Part shown: piece after piece, positions 1 to 11,481 of the stretch
How the letters are laid out: each line of letters starts with the position of its first letter
Numbering within the stretch: position 1 is the first letter of the stretch
From: Tribonema minus
Lineage: Eukaryota; Sar; Xanthophyceae; Tribonematales; Tribonemataceae
Length of the DNA stretch: 64,000 nt
Direction of reading: 5' to 3'
NCBI GenBank assembly: GCA_017506865.1
Contig: JAFCMP010000088.1
Span: forward strand, 62,001-126,000
Translations under genes and position numbers: made by a program
Notes under the pieces: generated by a model
Seen by the model: the letters and a program-made list of their open reading frames with translations, nothing else
The model's database searches: none
What the model was told of the DNA's origin: nothing

Positions 1-452
1 GGTCGTTCAAAGATGATTGACCATATATTACATGCCTGGAGGGTGTTTCAGCATGCACGCACGCGCGCCTTTGGAAATGGATGTCTGAAACGTCACACTG
101 TTGAGGCCAGCCTTCAAGATGTCACATGCTCCGAAGCTTTACGTTCTGGCTGCGATGCTGACCCATGGCATGCACTGGTTTCTGAGAACTGGCTGAGAGC
201 GTCTTTGCTTTTGGACCATCAGCGCGCACAAATTTACTTCAAAATGTGACGCGGCTCAGGAATAAAAAAATCGAGAATGAGCAGCAGGTCAGTGTGGTGC
301 CTCTAGCAGCAGAGAAACGGCAAATATTTTTACCACGACAAAACATGTAGCTCGTCTGCGCTGCACCAACTGCTGCCAAGCAGTTTCAAGTACTCAGGTG
401 GAAGTGCTCTCAACCTGAGCACGTGGTTCCAGCCACCTGCATATCGAGGACA
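1..452. other. Left edge, no supported gene
   Basis: A moderately AT-rich stretch before the first candidate exon. Short open frames exist on both strands, but none shows a recognisable domain or a convincing splice context. It may hold the promoter or an upstream exon of the gene starting at 453. Confidence 0.4.
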
Positions 453-3400
453 ATGAGCGATTTGATACCAGAGCCCGAGGCAATCAGTTTGCCTGAGCCC
501 GAGCGTGTCACTTGGGCGACAGGCTTTACCTGGTTCTGTCGGCAACTGTATCAGCGGCAGGATGGCAGAACATGTCGCGCTGAGCAAGCTCTGCAAGAGC
601 AGCTGCAGCGGCAGGGCAAGAAAGCGGTGGCAGCAGCAAGGCGTTTATCCGACGAGGTCTACTGCAGGAGGCTACTCAAGCAGGCGCTGGAGCCGTATCT
701 GCCGCCGACGCAGGAGGAGTTGGATCGCGAGCGAGAAGGTGATGATTGAGACATGTGGTCGTTGATGATGACTGCAACGCAGGATGTGTGTTCGTTACCG
801 CAACAAAACATATGCTGGTGCCAGCAGTCATCTCTGTCGCTGGCGCAGTTAAGGGACCACCAAACCTCAGTTGACCCCTTGCCAACCACGTGCCTTAACT
901 GGTACACAGAGCATGAAGGTATGCCAACTGCTATCTGCTCAGCTGATGTAGTTCCTTGGATGCGGTCATAACAAGTGGCACTCGTGCTGGAAAGCACAGA
1001 CGTTACGAGGGCGCCGTGTCATGTCATTAAGCCATGACCTGGTGGTGCCAGGCTTTACGTCAGGCGTGTTTGGTTTTGCAACAACAGCCGTTCTTGCCTG
1101 TGCCATTGCAACCACTGGTCAGCTCACACACTCACTTTTGTATATACCATATACTTCTTGCAGATCAGGAGGCAACATCAGATATCCTTGAAACATTATC
1201 TTGGACAACACTGTGAGTGTCTTGCCGGACAAGACAAGTTGTTGAGCGCTTGCAGTTTGTGTCCAAGTGAAGACTTTATTCGAACTCTCAACTGTGTGCA
1301 GTCAACTTCGCTGTCATTCATTCTGTCATTGCCCTCTACGGTCAAACAATGGGTCGTTGCCATCCATCAGAAGTACTATATTAGCATCAGCAGACTACAG
1401 TGTACATGTACCCAAGGCTTTGAATTTGGCGTGCAGCTCCTCCTTTTCTGGTGGTGTATTGCTGTGGAATGAGCGATGAAGTAAACTTGCAGCGCATCTG
1501 ATACTGCATCCTTCTGCACCTCTTGTTCCAGTGTCTGCGTGATGTTCGCAACTGGCTTGCTCAACTCCTGTGCTTCTCACTTCAATGTTCAGGAACGTTG
1601 GTCCGGCACTCTTAACCTGGTAACACGGTGGCCACTGGCAGCAATGCTTACGAAGCAACGCCAGAAGTCACCCTGCCCCCCCTTGATAATGGATCTTGAT
1701 TTGCATCCCCTTTGCGCAGGCAAGCCACTGCCAGCGAACATGTGGCACTCTGTTGCCGCCATGAGGTCCGGAAAGCTTCAGCGAGGCTTGTACTTCCATC
1801 CTCTTACGGACGACGTAAAGTACTTTTTTGCCCGGCTGGCAGCATTCCATGGCCACACCTCCTGGGACGATGCGACGAGTTTGACACCGACTTCAGTCTG
1901 CTTCGATGGTGTTCCCAAGGAGCTTGTTGAGCGGTTTGTGCAAGCGCTGCGCGACGTGCAAGCCGCAGATGCTGCAGGTAACTGTCGTATGGAACAGTAA
2001 CAGCGCACGTCATGTAAGAATGTAGTTCTTGCGCCTTTATTGTTTTTGTAAAAAGGGGTCCCTGGACGTTTGCCGCAATCGGGGTATACATTCATGACCC
2101 ACTCTTCAGCCATGCAGATTGAACTGCTTACTCCCTGTAATAGATCGCAGCCGCCTATCACTGCGGCACCACTGTAAGAGCAATGCCCTCTCATTGTGAT
2201 AGCTTTGATTTGGAGCCTAAACTTCAGTTACATTCTTTTGCCCACTTGGAATGCTTTGTTGCTGCATCAGACGCAGCAATGAACCATACATCCACAATTC
2301 TTGGTCAGCCCAGAGAATCGCAATAACCACATCAGTACATTGGGCGCAACGAGCTTACAGTCTCCTGAAGTACTAATACATGTGAGAGCATAGAGTTGAA
2401 GTTGACACCACTTGAACTGCAAGTCAATTTCAACTTCTGCCTTTGCATAGTGCACATGGGGGGTAGCCCGGATGCCTTTAACCGCTCCTGTCATTGTCGC
2501 TTCCAGTGACTGCAGTGCCCTCTTGATGGCTGACGTATAGAAACAGCGGCAGTGCCAGACTGCGAGAAAACTCGCATACACGTTTGCTCCCCTGTTTGCG
2601 CTCGTGTGACCTTTCACCGCTGCTGGGTCATGCCTGAAGGCATTCACATTGATGGGGGCTGGCCTGCTGCATGGCATGCGCTGAGGATCACAACCTGTAA
2701 ATTACCACTTCAGCAAAACGATGATAAATGACATAACTGGGGCGTTGCAGCGGAACAGCAGAGCAGCAGAAAGGCCGACACTTGAATGGTGATGATGGGG
2801 ACCACAACAGCTGCGCTTACTGTCGCTGGGACTGAGAGTGATCGTATATTTATCGATGGGGCTGTGGCGGTGATGCTCCGCCTAGGACTTGAACTTACCA
2901 ATCTGCAACTAGGTTTGGTTCCCTAACTATGTCAACCCCCCCTTCGAACAAGAGAGCTGTGTGGTCCGGTGAAATCTTCCGGTGGTCTGGTAGGCAAAAG
3001 GAACCCTCTGACTAGCTTAGGGCGTTGCAGTCTTCGTGCTCGCTACAAAGCGCAACACAGAATGACCATCGCACACGACCTGCGGCGATCAGCCTCTTGT
3101 CAGGGCGTTCAACACGGAGTCAAGTCTAGTCTACTCTTTCTGCTTGACTTGAAGCGGCGGAACCCTATGAAGCATGCATGTAGTACACAGCCGATAATGA
3201 TCATGATCCCACGGAAGACAACAAACATCACACGTCCTGACGCATATGTACGCTTGTTGTCCTCTCAGGTCCACGCCCACTTTGGGCACAGCTGTGGGAT
3301 GAAGTGCCCACCGAGGTCAGTCCACGCGTGATGGGCATTGCAGCTGCTATTGCGCTGGACTTTTTGGTGACTGGTGGCTTCGTCACTGTAATTGGCCTTG

Positions 3401-3621
3401 GCACGTACTCCGCTGTGGGTGGATACATGTATACTCCCGAGACACCCATGCTTCATGGCACGAGTGATACAACTAGGAGTTCTACTGAAGGAGGTAATGA
3501 TGCACACTGCCCTGCTGAGAACAGGCCGGCATTGATCCAGCGTGCAGTAGCATCAGATAACGCAATTCCTGGTCGCCATGATAGCGGCGGCGCACCTTGT
3601 GTGCGCACAGGGTCACAGTGA
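453..3621 (+). CDS. Unrecognised protein with one predicted membrane helix (3-exon model)
   Basis: I do not recognise this protein. The model joins exons 453-738, 1720-1977 and 3269-3621. Both junctions are phase 1 with GT donors (gtgatg, gtaact) and AG acceptors (gcgcag, tctcag), and the whole reads open to a TGA at 3619-3621, giving about 298 residues. The N-terminal part is charged and helix-prone, with a Trp/Phe-rich stretch (TWATGFTWFCRQLYQ). The middle part contains YFHPLTDDVKYFFARLAAFHG and a segment PKELVERFVQALRDV. A hydrophobic helix lies near residues 204-226 (GIAAAIALDFLVTGGFVTVI). No signal peptide is obvious. The frame could instead splice out at 3494 (gtaatg), so the C-terminus is uncertain; a (CAG)21 tract follows the stop. 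The matching phases and even composition argue for a real gene, but exon number and both ends may be wrong. Confidence 0.4.
2391..2440. repeat. Imperfect inverted repeat of the TTGAAGTTGAA type
   Basis: The arms agagttgaagttgac and gtcaatttcaacttct are near reverse complements around a short centre that also contains cttgaact. The repeat lies in intron 2 of the first candidate gene. It is built from the same TTGAAGTTGAA word seen upstream of several genes in the window. Confidence 0.6.
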
Positions 3622-3627
3622 CCAAGC

Positions 3628-3697
<70 letters not shown>

Positions 3698-4038
3698 CGA
3701 CACGATGCATAGTGATAGCGGCACCGTACCTTGCCCTGCTGTAGGACAGGCCAAGCAGAAGAAAGAATAGATGCTGCTCCTGTGCATAGGCCCTGTCACC
3801 CAGAATGTACATGGTGAATCAACTGCTACCAATGGCTCAAATCAATTAATTTATGGCTTGCTTCCCTGCCACAAGTCACCTGAAACAGTTGTTGCATCGC
3901 CACCGCTTTGTCTGTGAGGCACAACATAGCTGCCCGTGGATGCTTGGTGATGCGTTGAGACGCGTCTAGCAAGAGAGGCAGGTTACGCTTTACCCCGCAC
4001 GTTGTGAATTCCCATAGGCTGTCACTGCAGGATCTATT

Positions 4039-4069
<31 letters not shown>

Positions 4070-4986
4070 CGTTAATACCTTATCGCTTTGCAAATTTGCA
4101 GGTCATTGGTATTCAGAACCCTTGAATGCTGCCACATCATCCATGCTTTGCTATTTGGGATCTCTGCAATGAGTAGGGTTCTTGTAGATCGCCACGGAGG
4201 TGGTACTGACCCACCAATTGCCATTATTCACAACTTAGTTGCGGCCTTGTGGGGCTTCCAGACCAAAGTTGTGGAGACATTGACATTCACTCTACGTTCA
4301 AGTCACATCGTCTCTCGCAACTTTCAGCTGCACTAACATCACCCATGCATTGCGCAACCTCTAAGACATTTCCGCCAGCCGGGCAACAGTGATTTCACAC
4401 CATTCGCAAGAGAATGCACCAACAATTTCGCTGAAGCTCCGGGATCATCATGCTGGCAACAGTCGCCACATGTTCTCTGGCGAGTGGCCTGCAACAAACA
4501 AATGCCAACAAGACTCACAAGGGTGTGTGTGTGGGAGCACGGCAGCTCCTCAGCAGTACTGGTGCTATTGCTGCAACGAGTTGCGCATGCTTGCACTTTG
4601 TCAACAATGCTGCCAGTCAGTGGCCCACCACGAAGGGGTGTGATGACGAGCTGCGTGCTACACAGTGTGCGATATTTGTTTACTACGGAACACACTACAG
4701 CAGCGCTACAGCGTATGAAGACACCTCTGCCCCCTGGCCATGAGGATGCCCGCCTCGCGACATGCGTCCTGATGTACGGACAACTTACGCGTAAGCCAAA
4801 GTTGCAGACCTAGTAGGCCTACCATCAACGATGAGCGCAGAGACTGAAGTGCCAGCCGCACGCGTTCGTGACTTGGTTAGTCATGAGCTGCTGGCGGAAC
4901 TTTAGCCGTTTTTGCTCAACTGCAACTTGAACTAGTGACATGACATGACATCTTCGGCTCTGTGTGTGAGTGTGTGTTTGCGCATA
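3622..4986. other. Intergenic region with CAG tracts, no supported gene
   Basis: Apart from the (CAG)21 and (CAG)9 tracts, nothing gene-like is visible. Short partial duplications surround the CAG tract: gatagcggc...acctt occurs near 3581 and again near 3716. The last 100 bases contain cttgaact-type words before the NF-YC start. Confidence 0.5.
3631..3693 (+). repeat. (CAG)21 microsatellite
   Basis: Twenty-one uninterrupted CAG units lie just after the stop of the first candidate gene. A shorter (CAG)9 tract sits at 4040-4066. On the minus strand the first would encode poly-Cys or poly-Ala, but no gene is supported there. Confidence 0.95.
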
Positions 4987-7085
4987 ATGACGGACGGGAC
5001 TGATGGCGGCCACTGCAAGTCAGGTGAGCTCAGAACCTCACTGTGCACCTTACAGTTGACGAGCGCTCCACCATCCTTGCCAGGGCAATGCACACTGAGT
5101 ACTCCCGTGTCAGGCTCAGAGTGTTGGAACGAACCAGCTCTTCCTTCTCACCAACAAACGACTGCTAATCAGGAATCTTGCTGACTATATCTCTCCCAAA
5201 TCTGGCGCAGCGCCCACGCTGCAGCACCAGTTGAAGCTGCAGCAGAAAGCGCAAGGATCGGAAGCGGCCCTGGACAGATTCTGGCTGCAAACCTTGGCTG
5301 ACATTACAAACGCAACGGAGGTCGCAAATTTGGAGCCGCTTGATGTGCCACCGGCTGGCGTCAGGAGCATTATGATGCTGGAGGACGATGCCAAGGTACT
5401 TTGTCAGTACAACGAACGCAGCTGCAATGACAGGAATAGCAATGGCGTGCAAGCAGCGACTGTGTGCGCCGGAAGGCACGACATTGATTCCACGCGCGAT
5501 GCGTGATCCAAGTTGCCTTCCAGCTTGTGCATGAAGTTTCGGCTTCAGCTTCATAAGCTCCAACAACCAGTCAAGATTGTGGCTTGCCACGTGCACGCAC
5601 GCTGGAGAATCATCGTGTTGGCTTTTAGTGTTCCTGCACTTGACCTCCCTTGCGCCAGACACCGGCCGGTGCCGCCAGAGACCACTCGTAGACTGCACCA
5701 CCGATCAGGACCGCGCCTTCAACACATTGTCGCCGGCTCGAGACTCTGCAACACCCGGGCCACAGAGGCCTCAGCACCCGGCGCAGAGCAGCGCGCGTCG
5801 TCTGCCGCCGCCGCATCATCAATACCCATCATCAGTCACTGCTGCCCACCAGCCACGCTGCGCGCTGAGCACCGCGGCCCTGCTCGCGCCGCCCTCTGCA
5901 GCTGGGCGGTGCATCGACACCGCTCACCGTTGCCAGCGGCGCTCCGCAGCTTCTGGCCAAGGCCAGCGAGCTGTTCATCGCGGAGCTGGTGCTGCGCGCT
6001 ACCGGGCAGAGCCACGAGGTGAGCGCTGGCGTGTTATGTCTTGAAGTTGGGTTATGGTTCTGGTGATGACGGAGTTGGCGGTAACGTGCGAAGGCAGTCC
6101 ACGATGCCCCTAATCGCCGTCGTCTGCGGAGGCTTCATGGTGTGCTGCTCTGACCGTGCGGCGTGTCGGCATTGCGTACGATGGCGCACGCCGTTCGCGC
6201 AACACACACGCTTGTGCTGCGCATGTGTGCATGCAGCGACGTGCGTGAGCGCATCTATGATTCAAACGTTCACCGCGACGTCTGTGACACAGGAGGGAGG
6301 GTCTGTCGGTGTTTATGGCTATGGCGTGCGTACTCAAAGGCACGAGCTGCCCCCCCCCCCCCCCCCCCACAAACCACGTCAACTCAAAAAGCGCCGTGAG
6401 GGTTACGAGGGCTGTTGGAGACCGCATATCATCACTGGCCATAGCTACATGGAGCTGTCTCACTCATGGCTACTCCAGTACCTCTTGGGTTGAATGTAAC
6501 TCAGGATTGTTTGCGCGCACCACCGTGCATGCTCTCAGGCGACGCGTCTGAGCGACCCTTGCTGCGCTCCCTGTACAGACCGAGGCGCGGGTGCTGCGGC
6601 GGCGCGACATCGCCTCTGCCGTGCAGCGCCACGACATCTACGACTTCCTCGTGGACATCGTGGCGCCGCGCGGCGACGGCGACGAGAAGGCGCATGCTCA
6701 CGTCGACCTGCTGCAGGCTCGGCAGGTGCGCAGGTGACCTCGCATCCAATGCAGTTTGCTCTCCAGACGGCGCCGTACTGCCACAGCTGCTTTTCATGAT
6801 GTGCTGCAGCATCTCCTGGGGGCTCAATGCTTCACGAGAGTCTCGATGCCCAGTTGTGCGTGACCCAGCGCAACGGCAGCAGATAAACTTATCTCAGGTT
6901 GGATTCACTGTATACCAGGAGCTTCAGGTATGATTTATTGTATACCAGAGCAGAACTTCCTGAGCGCTATAGATGGTTGGCTGGAGACAGGCCAACACAG
7001 CCCCTGCTCATGGTGTTGCGCTTTGTTGCACATGCAGCAGGCACCAGCCCATCTGCAGCTAGAGCAAGGAGTTCAGCAATTGAAG

Positions 7086-7120
<35 letters not shown>

Positions 7121-7504
7121 CCACCACCAGCACCAGCAGCAGCAGCAGCAGCAGCACCAGCAGCAGCTCCAGTCGCAGCAGCAGCAATCACCACAGCAGC
7201 GCCAGTCACATCAACAGCAGCCGCTGCAGCGCCAGTCACATCAACAGCAGCCGCTGCTGCAGGAACAGCACTCACAGCATTTGCAGCAGAAGATGCTACA
7301 GCAGCAGCCTCCTGCGCAGCTACATAGATCATCGCAGCAGCAGCAAGTCTCGCTGCCACCGCTGCAAGGGAATAGCAGCACGCTGGAGAGAGCGATGCCA
7401 GGCGGTGTTCTGGCAGGCACTGGTGCACTGTCAGTAGCGCATCCGCCGCCACACCAGCAGTTTCAGCAGCAGCAGCTGCAGCTGCAGCAGCCAGAGAAGC
7501 CACT

Positions 7505-7539
<35 letters not shown>

Positions 7540-7919
7540 TCGCATTAGCATCAGGTGCACTGCGTCAGCAGCAGGACCACCGTCAGCAGCAGCAGCACGT
7601 TGAAGCCATGCAGCAGCACCAGCAGCACCAGCAAGCGATCCTGCTTCTTGGGCTCCTAGATCAACCGCCGGCGCAGGGCAATAATGTGGTGCGTTCATCG
7701 ACTTTTAACAGACATGTGCTTGCAGTGCCACATCCGCCGATACCTACCAACAGCTCAGTGCTTGCAGACTTGTCACGTTTCTTACACTTCATACCACTGT
7801 TGGTCTCTGAAAGCCTCTCGCAGCATCATCATACTTTGTGCGCAAATACCTGTCATATGCGTTTGAGTGGGGAGCCTGGCAGAGTTTGGAAGAGACTGGG
7901 GAGTCTGCCCCCTTTCTAA
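4987..7919 (+). CDS. NF-YC: NF-YC, histone-fold subunit of the CCAAT-binding factor, with Gln-rich tail
   Basis: NF-YC pairs with NF-YB through a histone fold and, with NF-YA, binds CCAAT boxes in promoters. Model: exons 4987-5023, 5211-5395, 5902-6018, 6579-6725 and 7038-7919, about 455 residues. The family block before the fold is visible (ALDRFWLQTLADI). Helix 2 reads APQLLAKASELFIAELVLRA, and helix 3 with its following block reads RRRDIASAVQRHDIYDFLVD, both close to animal, plant and fungal NF-YC. The tail from 7038 is dominated by Gln (CAG) runs, as in many NF-YC transactivation domains, and includes two tandem copies of RQSHQQQPLQ (30-bp units at 7201-7260). The N-terminus is ambiguous: ATG 4987 joins exon 2 at 5211 in phase 1, or ATG 5003 could join a later acceptor at 5225 in phase 0. 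About eight extra residues sit between the RSIMMLEDDAK helix and helix 2, so exon 3 could start slightly later. The last ~75 residues after QGNN (7685) may be intron read-through. Confidence 0.85.
7081..7540 (+). repeat. CAG-rich coding region of NF-YC
   Basis: Several interrupted CAG runs encode poly-Gln. They include a 30-bp direct tandem repeat at 7201-7230 and 7231-7260 that differs by one base. Shifted frames read poly-Ala or poly-Ser; these are by-products of the repeat and not separate genes. Confidence 0.9.
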
Positions 7920-9575
7920 ACCCCTCAGCATGTCACCTGTGCAACTGCGCTCTTCTTTTACATCGAAAGATGTAGGAGATGGTGTTTGGCTTACTCAGTT
8001 GAGTTCAAAACACCCTTTGTATGAGACACCAGAGATCACACCACATGTTCTGCTTAGCTTGATTGGTGTGTACACATCCCCAACGCACGACGCGCAGATT
8101 CCCATTAATGACATGTTGTTGCTTCTTGCTGGCCATTCATCGTGATCACGCACACTCAGAGCTTTGCATGTTGTCTTTCTGCACGCGTCTTGCAGGGTGT
8201 ACAACGGGGGTGAAGTGTTCTGATGGCAGTGCGGCCTTCATGATTGGCCAGCGTTTGCCCCGTATAACTCCCCTGTACATACCCCCCATTGGAGCTACTT
8301 AAAAGGGGGGGAGGGCAGGGGCCCGGGAACAAGGTTCAGCATACGGATTGCGCTGGGCACAAATCATCAGATTGAAGGCACCAGTGTGAGGATCTCATAT
8401 AGTTTACACAGTCATGCCCAGATGTGCGCCCCAGATTGCAGGTTTAGCTGTTTTTTAGCGTTCAAGGCCGGAGGCGAGGCACGTATCCACATCATCGGCA
8501 TACAACGCACAGCTGGTAATGAACACATGTGGCGTGCTGTCGGCGAACTGTGCGTTGCAGTAGTTGCACGCTTTCAGTTTAAAATGATGAAATTCTACTT
8601 CTAGCTTGCTTGCAAATGATCTCGGGCGCTGCTCTTGGCCGCATGCTCAATGTCTCGCAGCACTGCAAGCCTGTCTTGTCTCGTGCGCAATGGCACCGGC
8701 TCAAGCTATGGTCAGCCCCAACATTACCGTTGTCGTGTTTACAACCGTGTATGCTTGACATGTTTGCACAACGTGGTGGTCCAGGCGGTCCCGACGTCCC
8801 TGGTTCGGCAGATGCGGTGCTTTATATGCTGAGCGCTGCATCATGCACATAGGGGGGCACATGGAGGAGGACGTAGGGGAGGACCCCGAGCTGCCATTTG
8901 GCGGCGGCGGCGTTTGAGTGGTTGTCGTTGCGACACTTTCAGACTGTCATACGACATGTAGATTCTTTACAGCTAGATGCCAATCATCTGGGCTTTTTCG
9001 CGCCCTGAGCGAGAATTAATAAAACATTGCACTTCCACAGCCACAAGTGGAATATAATAAAAGTACATAGTCGTTGCGACACTTTCAGACTGTCATACGA
9101 CATGTAGATTCCTTACAGCTAGATGCCAATCATCTGGGCTTTTTCGCGCCCTGAGCGAGAATTGATAAAAAGTACATAGCCACCAACATGAGAGAAACTG
9201 TCTGGCAGGGGGGCTTGACAGTTCTTTGTCGGACTGTTCTGACCTGGCCCTAACCCCAAAACAAGCACTTGACCTGGGCGTACCTACTTTCCAAGTAATA
9301 TGTCTCAGAAGCTGCAGCACATGAGAGTGCAAGCTGATCACGAGTGCATTCCGTAAAAAAAACAGAAACAAGCAAACACTTGCCAGCTGTTCGAACATGT
9401 TCGAACATGTTCATGCACGAATCCTAGGTGATCACTTTGACCAAGCCCTAACCCCGATTTCACCCCTTCAGGCAACTGTGATCAACTTTTTTTTCTTCTG
9501 TTTGTAGCATTCAGTTGTGCCTGACCAGCACAACCAACGCCCTTCTCTACCGCTCAAGGCGTACTCAGCAGCGTC
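7920..9575. other. Intergenic region, no supported gene
   Basis: No ORF with recognisable content was found on either strand. It contains the 146-bp tandem duplication at 8925-9179, a short gttcgaacat direct repeat near 9392-9412, and two ccctaacccc words near 9241 and 9446. It may contain the NF-YC 3' UTR and the aminotransferase promoter. Confidence 0.5.
8925..9179. repeat. Tandem duplication, two copies about 100 bp alike
   Basis: The block starting tcgttgcgacactttcagac at 8925 recurs at 9071. About 100 bases match with two visible mismatches. Copy 1 carries an extra ~36 bases (9025-9060) before the shared gtacatag end. Both copies end in AT-rich ataaaa words, so the duplicated unit could contain a polyadenylation region. 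Confidence 0.95.
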
Positions 9576-11481
9576 ATGCCGGCCGTCTCCAGGTTAGTCT
9601 CATCCGCAGCTCACTGCGCAGGCACTTGCTGCACAGAGCTTGCATGCGTGTGCGCTGGTGTGCAATTGGAATACTTCAGACGCGTCATGCTGCAAACAGC
9701 GACACAGCCTGCTTGCCCGTGTCGATTGAGAGCTGTGCCGCGCTACGAAATAGGATGCCCGTGAGGCCTTGGTTCGGCCACAGGCCGTGGCTGCCTGTAG
9801 TAGGCGCTGAGTCAGTCGCTATTATACATTGCCCTGTTACACCACCACCTATGCTGCTGGTTCCTGAATGCGTCTCTGCATTGAAGGCGACTTTCGCGTT
9901 GTACAGTCGCTTGAAAACAATCTTTGCAAGTTGGATCCTGGTTGGAACGTAGCACCGGCACCTGGCCGCGCCACTTCAATACAGCTCGCTTTTCTAATCT
10001 CACTGCCACCGCACCTGTATTATCCCCGCCGACGCCATCGCAGCTCCGACAAGGTGCTCAGCTATGAGAAGGTGGCCGAGAGCGTGAAGCGCGCGCAGTA
10101 CGCCGTCCGCGGTGAGATCTACCTGGCAGCCTCTGAGCGCATCAAAAAGGGGGAGAAGGTGATCTTCACCAACGTGGGCAACCCCCACGGCCTGGGACAG
10201 AAGCCGCTGACCTTCCCCCGCCAGGTCATGGCCCTCTTGACGGCGCCCTTCCTGCTGGACGACCCCCGCACGGCCACCATGTTCCCAGCAGACGCCATCA
10301 CCCGCGCCAAGACGTACCTCGCCAACATCAAGGGGGGCGTGGGCGCCTACTCGGACTCCGTCGGCAACCCCTACATCAGGGACGAGGTGGCGCAGTTCAT
10401 ACAGGCGCGCGACGGCCACGCCGCGGACCCGGAGCGCATCTTCCTGACGAACGGCGCGTCGGAGGCGGTGCGCACGCTGCTGCGCACCCTCATCCGGGGC
10501 CACATGGACGGCGTCATGGTGCCCGTCCCCCAGTACCCCCTCTACAGCGCGTCCATCGCGCTGTACGATGGCTGCTTCGTGGGCTACGAGCTCGACGAGT
10601 CCACGGGCTGGGGGCTCGACCTCGTGAAGACCAAGGCGTCGCTCGACGCCGCGCGCGCGCGCGGCCTGTGCGTGCGCGGCCTCGTCTTCATCAACCCCGG
10701 CAATCCTACAGGGCAGTGCCTGAGCCGCGCGGACGTCGAGGCGCTCGTGCGCTTCTGCTTCGACAATCGCCTCGTCCTCATGGCGGACGAGGTGTACCAG
10801 GAGAACGTGTACCGCTCGCGCCACCCGTTCACGAGCGCCAAGAAGGTCATGTGCGAGCTCGGCGAGCCGTACACGAGCGGCCTCGAGCTCGTCTCCTTCC
10901 ACACCGTCTCCAAGGGCGTGTACGGCGAGTGCGGCCTGCGCGGCGGCTACATGGAGATGTGCAACTTCGACCCGCGCACCGTCGAGGAGATCTACAAGAT
11001 CTGCTCCATCAACCTCTCGCCGAACGTCCCGGGGCAGGTCGCGGTGGGCCTCATGTGCAACCCGCCGCGGCGCGGCGACCCGTCCTTCGACTCGTTCATG
11101 GCGGAGAAGGCGGAGCTGCTCGCGTCGCTCAAGCGCCGCGCGCGCCTCCTCACGGACGCCTTCAACTCGCTCGAGGGCGTCTCGTGCCAGGAGACGGAGG
11201 GCGCGCTGTACTCCTTCCCGCAGATCACGCTGCCGCCCGCCGCCGTCGCCGCCGCGCGCGCTGCCGGCAAGGCGCCCGACGTCTTCTACTGCCTCGCGCT
11301 GCTCAGCGAGACGGGGCTCTCCACCGTCCCCGGCAGTGGCTTCGGCCAGGCCGAGGGCACGTTCCACTTCCGCACGACCATCCTGCCCGCGGAGGCGGAC
11401 ATGGGGGAGGTGGTCGAGCTCTTCAAGCGCTTCCACAAGGGGTTCGTGCAGCGGTATTCGGGCCCCGTGGCGAAGCTCTGA
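9576..11481 (+). CDS. GGAT: Alanine / glutamate:glyoxylate aminotransferase, peroxisomal type
   Basis: This is a PLP enzyme of aminotransferase class I/II, alanine-aminotransferase group. Such enzymes move an amino group between Ala or Glu and 2-oxoglutarate, pyruvate or glyoxylate. Model: a 17-nt first coding exon 9576-9592 (MPAVS, donor gttagt) joined in phase 2 to exon 10044-11479, with the stop ending at 11481, for 484 residues, the normal family length. Visible motifs are NVGNPHGLGQKPLTFPRQV near the start, GVGAYSDSVG, FINPGNPTG, LMADEVYQENVY, and SFHTVSKGVYGECGLRGGY with the PLP lysine at about residue 296. The last three residues are AKL, which fits the peroxisomal PTS1 consensus. Plant glyoxylate aminotransferases of this group are peroxisomal photorespiratory enzymes, so GGAT activity is inferred; plain alanine aminotransferase remains possible. 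A shadow ORF covers the whole minus strand because of GC-rich codons and is not a gene. The downstream 3' region is extremely G-rich. Confidence 0.92.

Noticed and set aside
2870-2945. Possible tRNA-Cys-like sequence on the minus strand (anticodon-like gca, TTCAA T loop)
   Set aside because: T and anticodon stems have several mismatches and the acceptor does not close; at best a degenerate tRNA relic.
6967-7698. Long Ala-rich minus-strand frame opposite NF-YC
   Set aside because: It is the reverse translation of CAG repeats and has no independent features.
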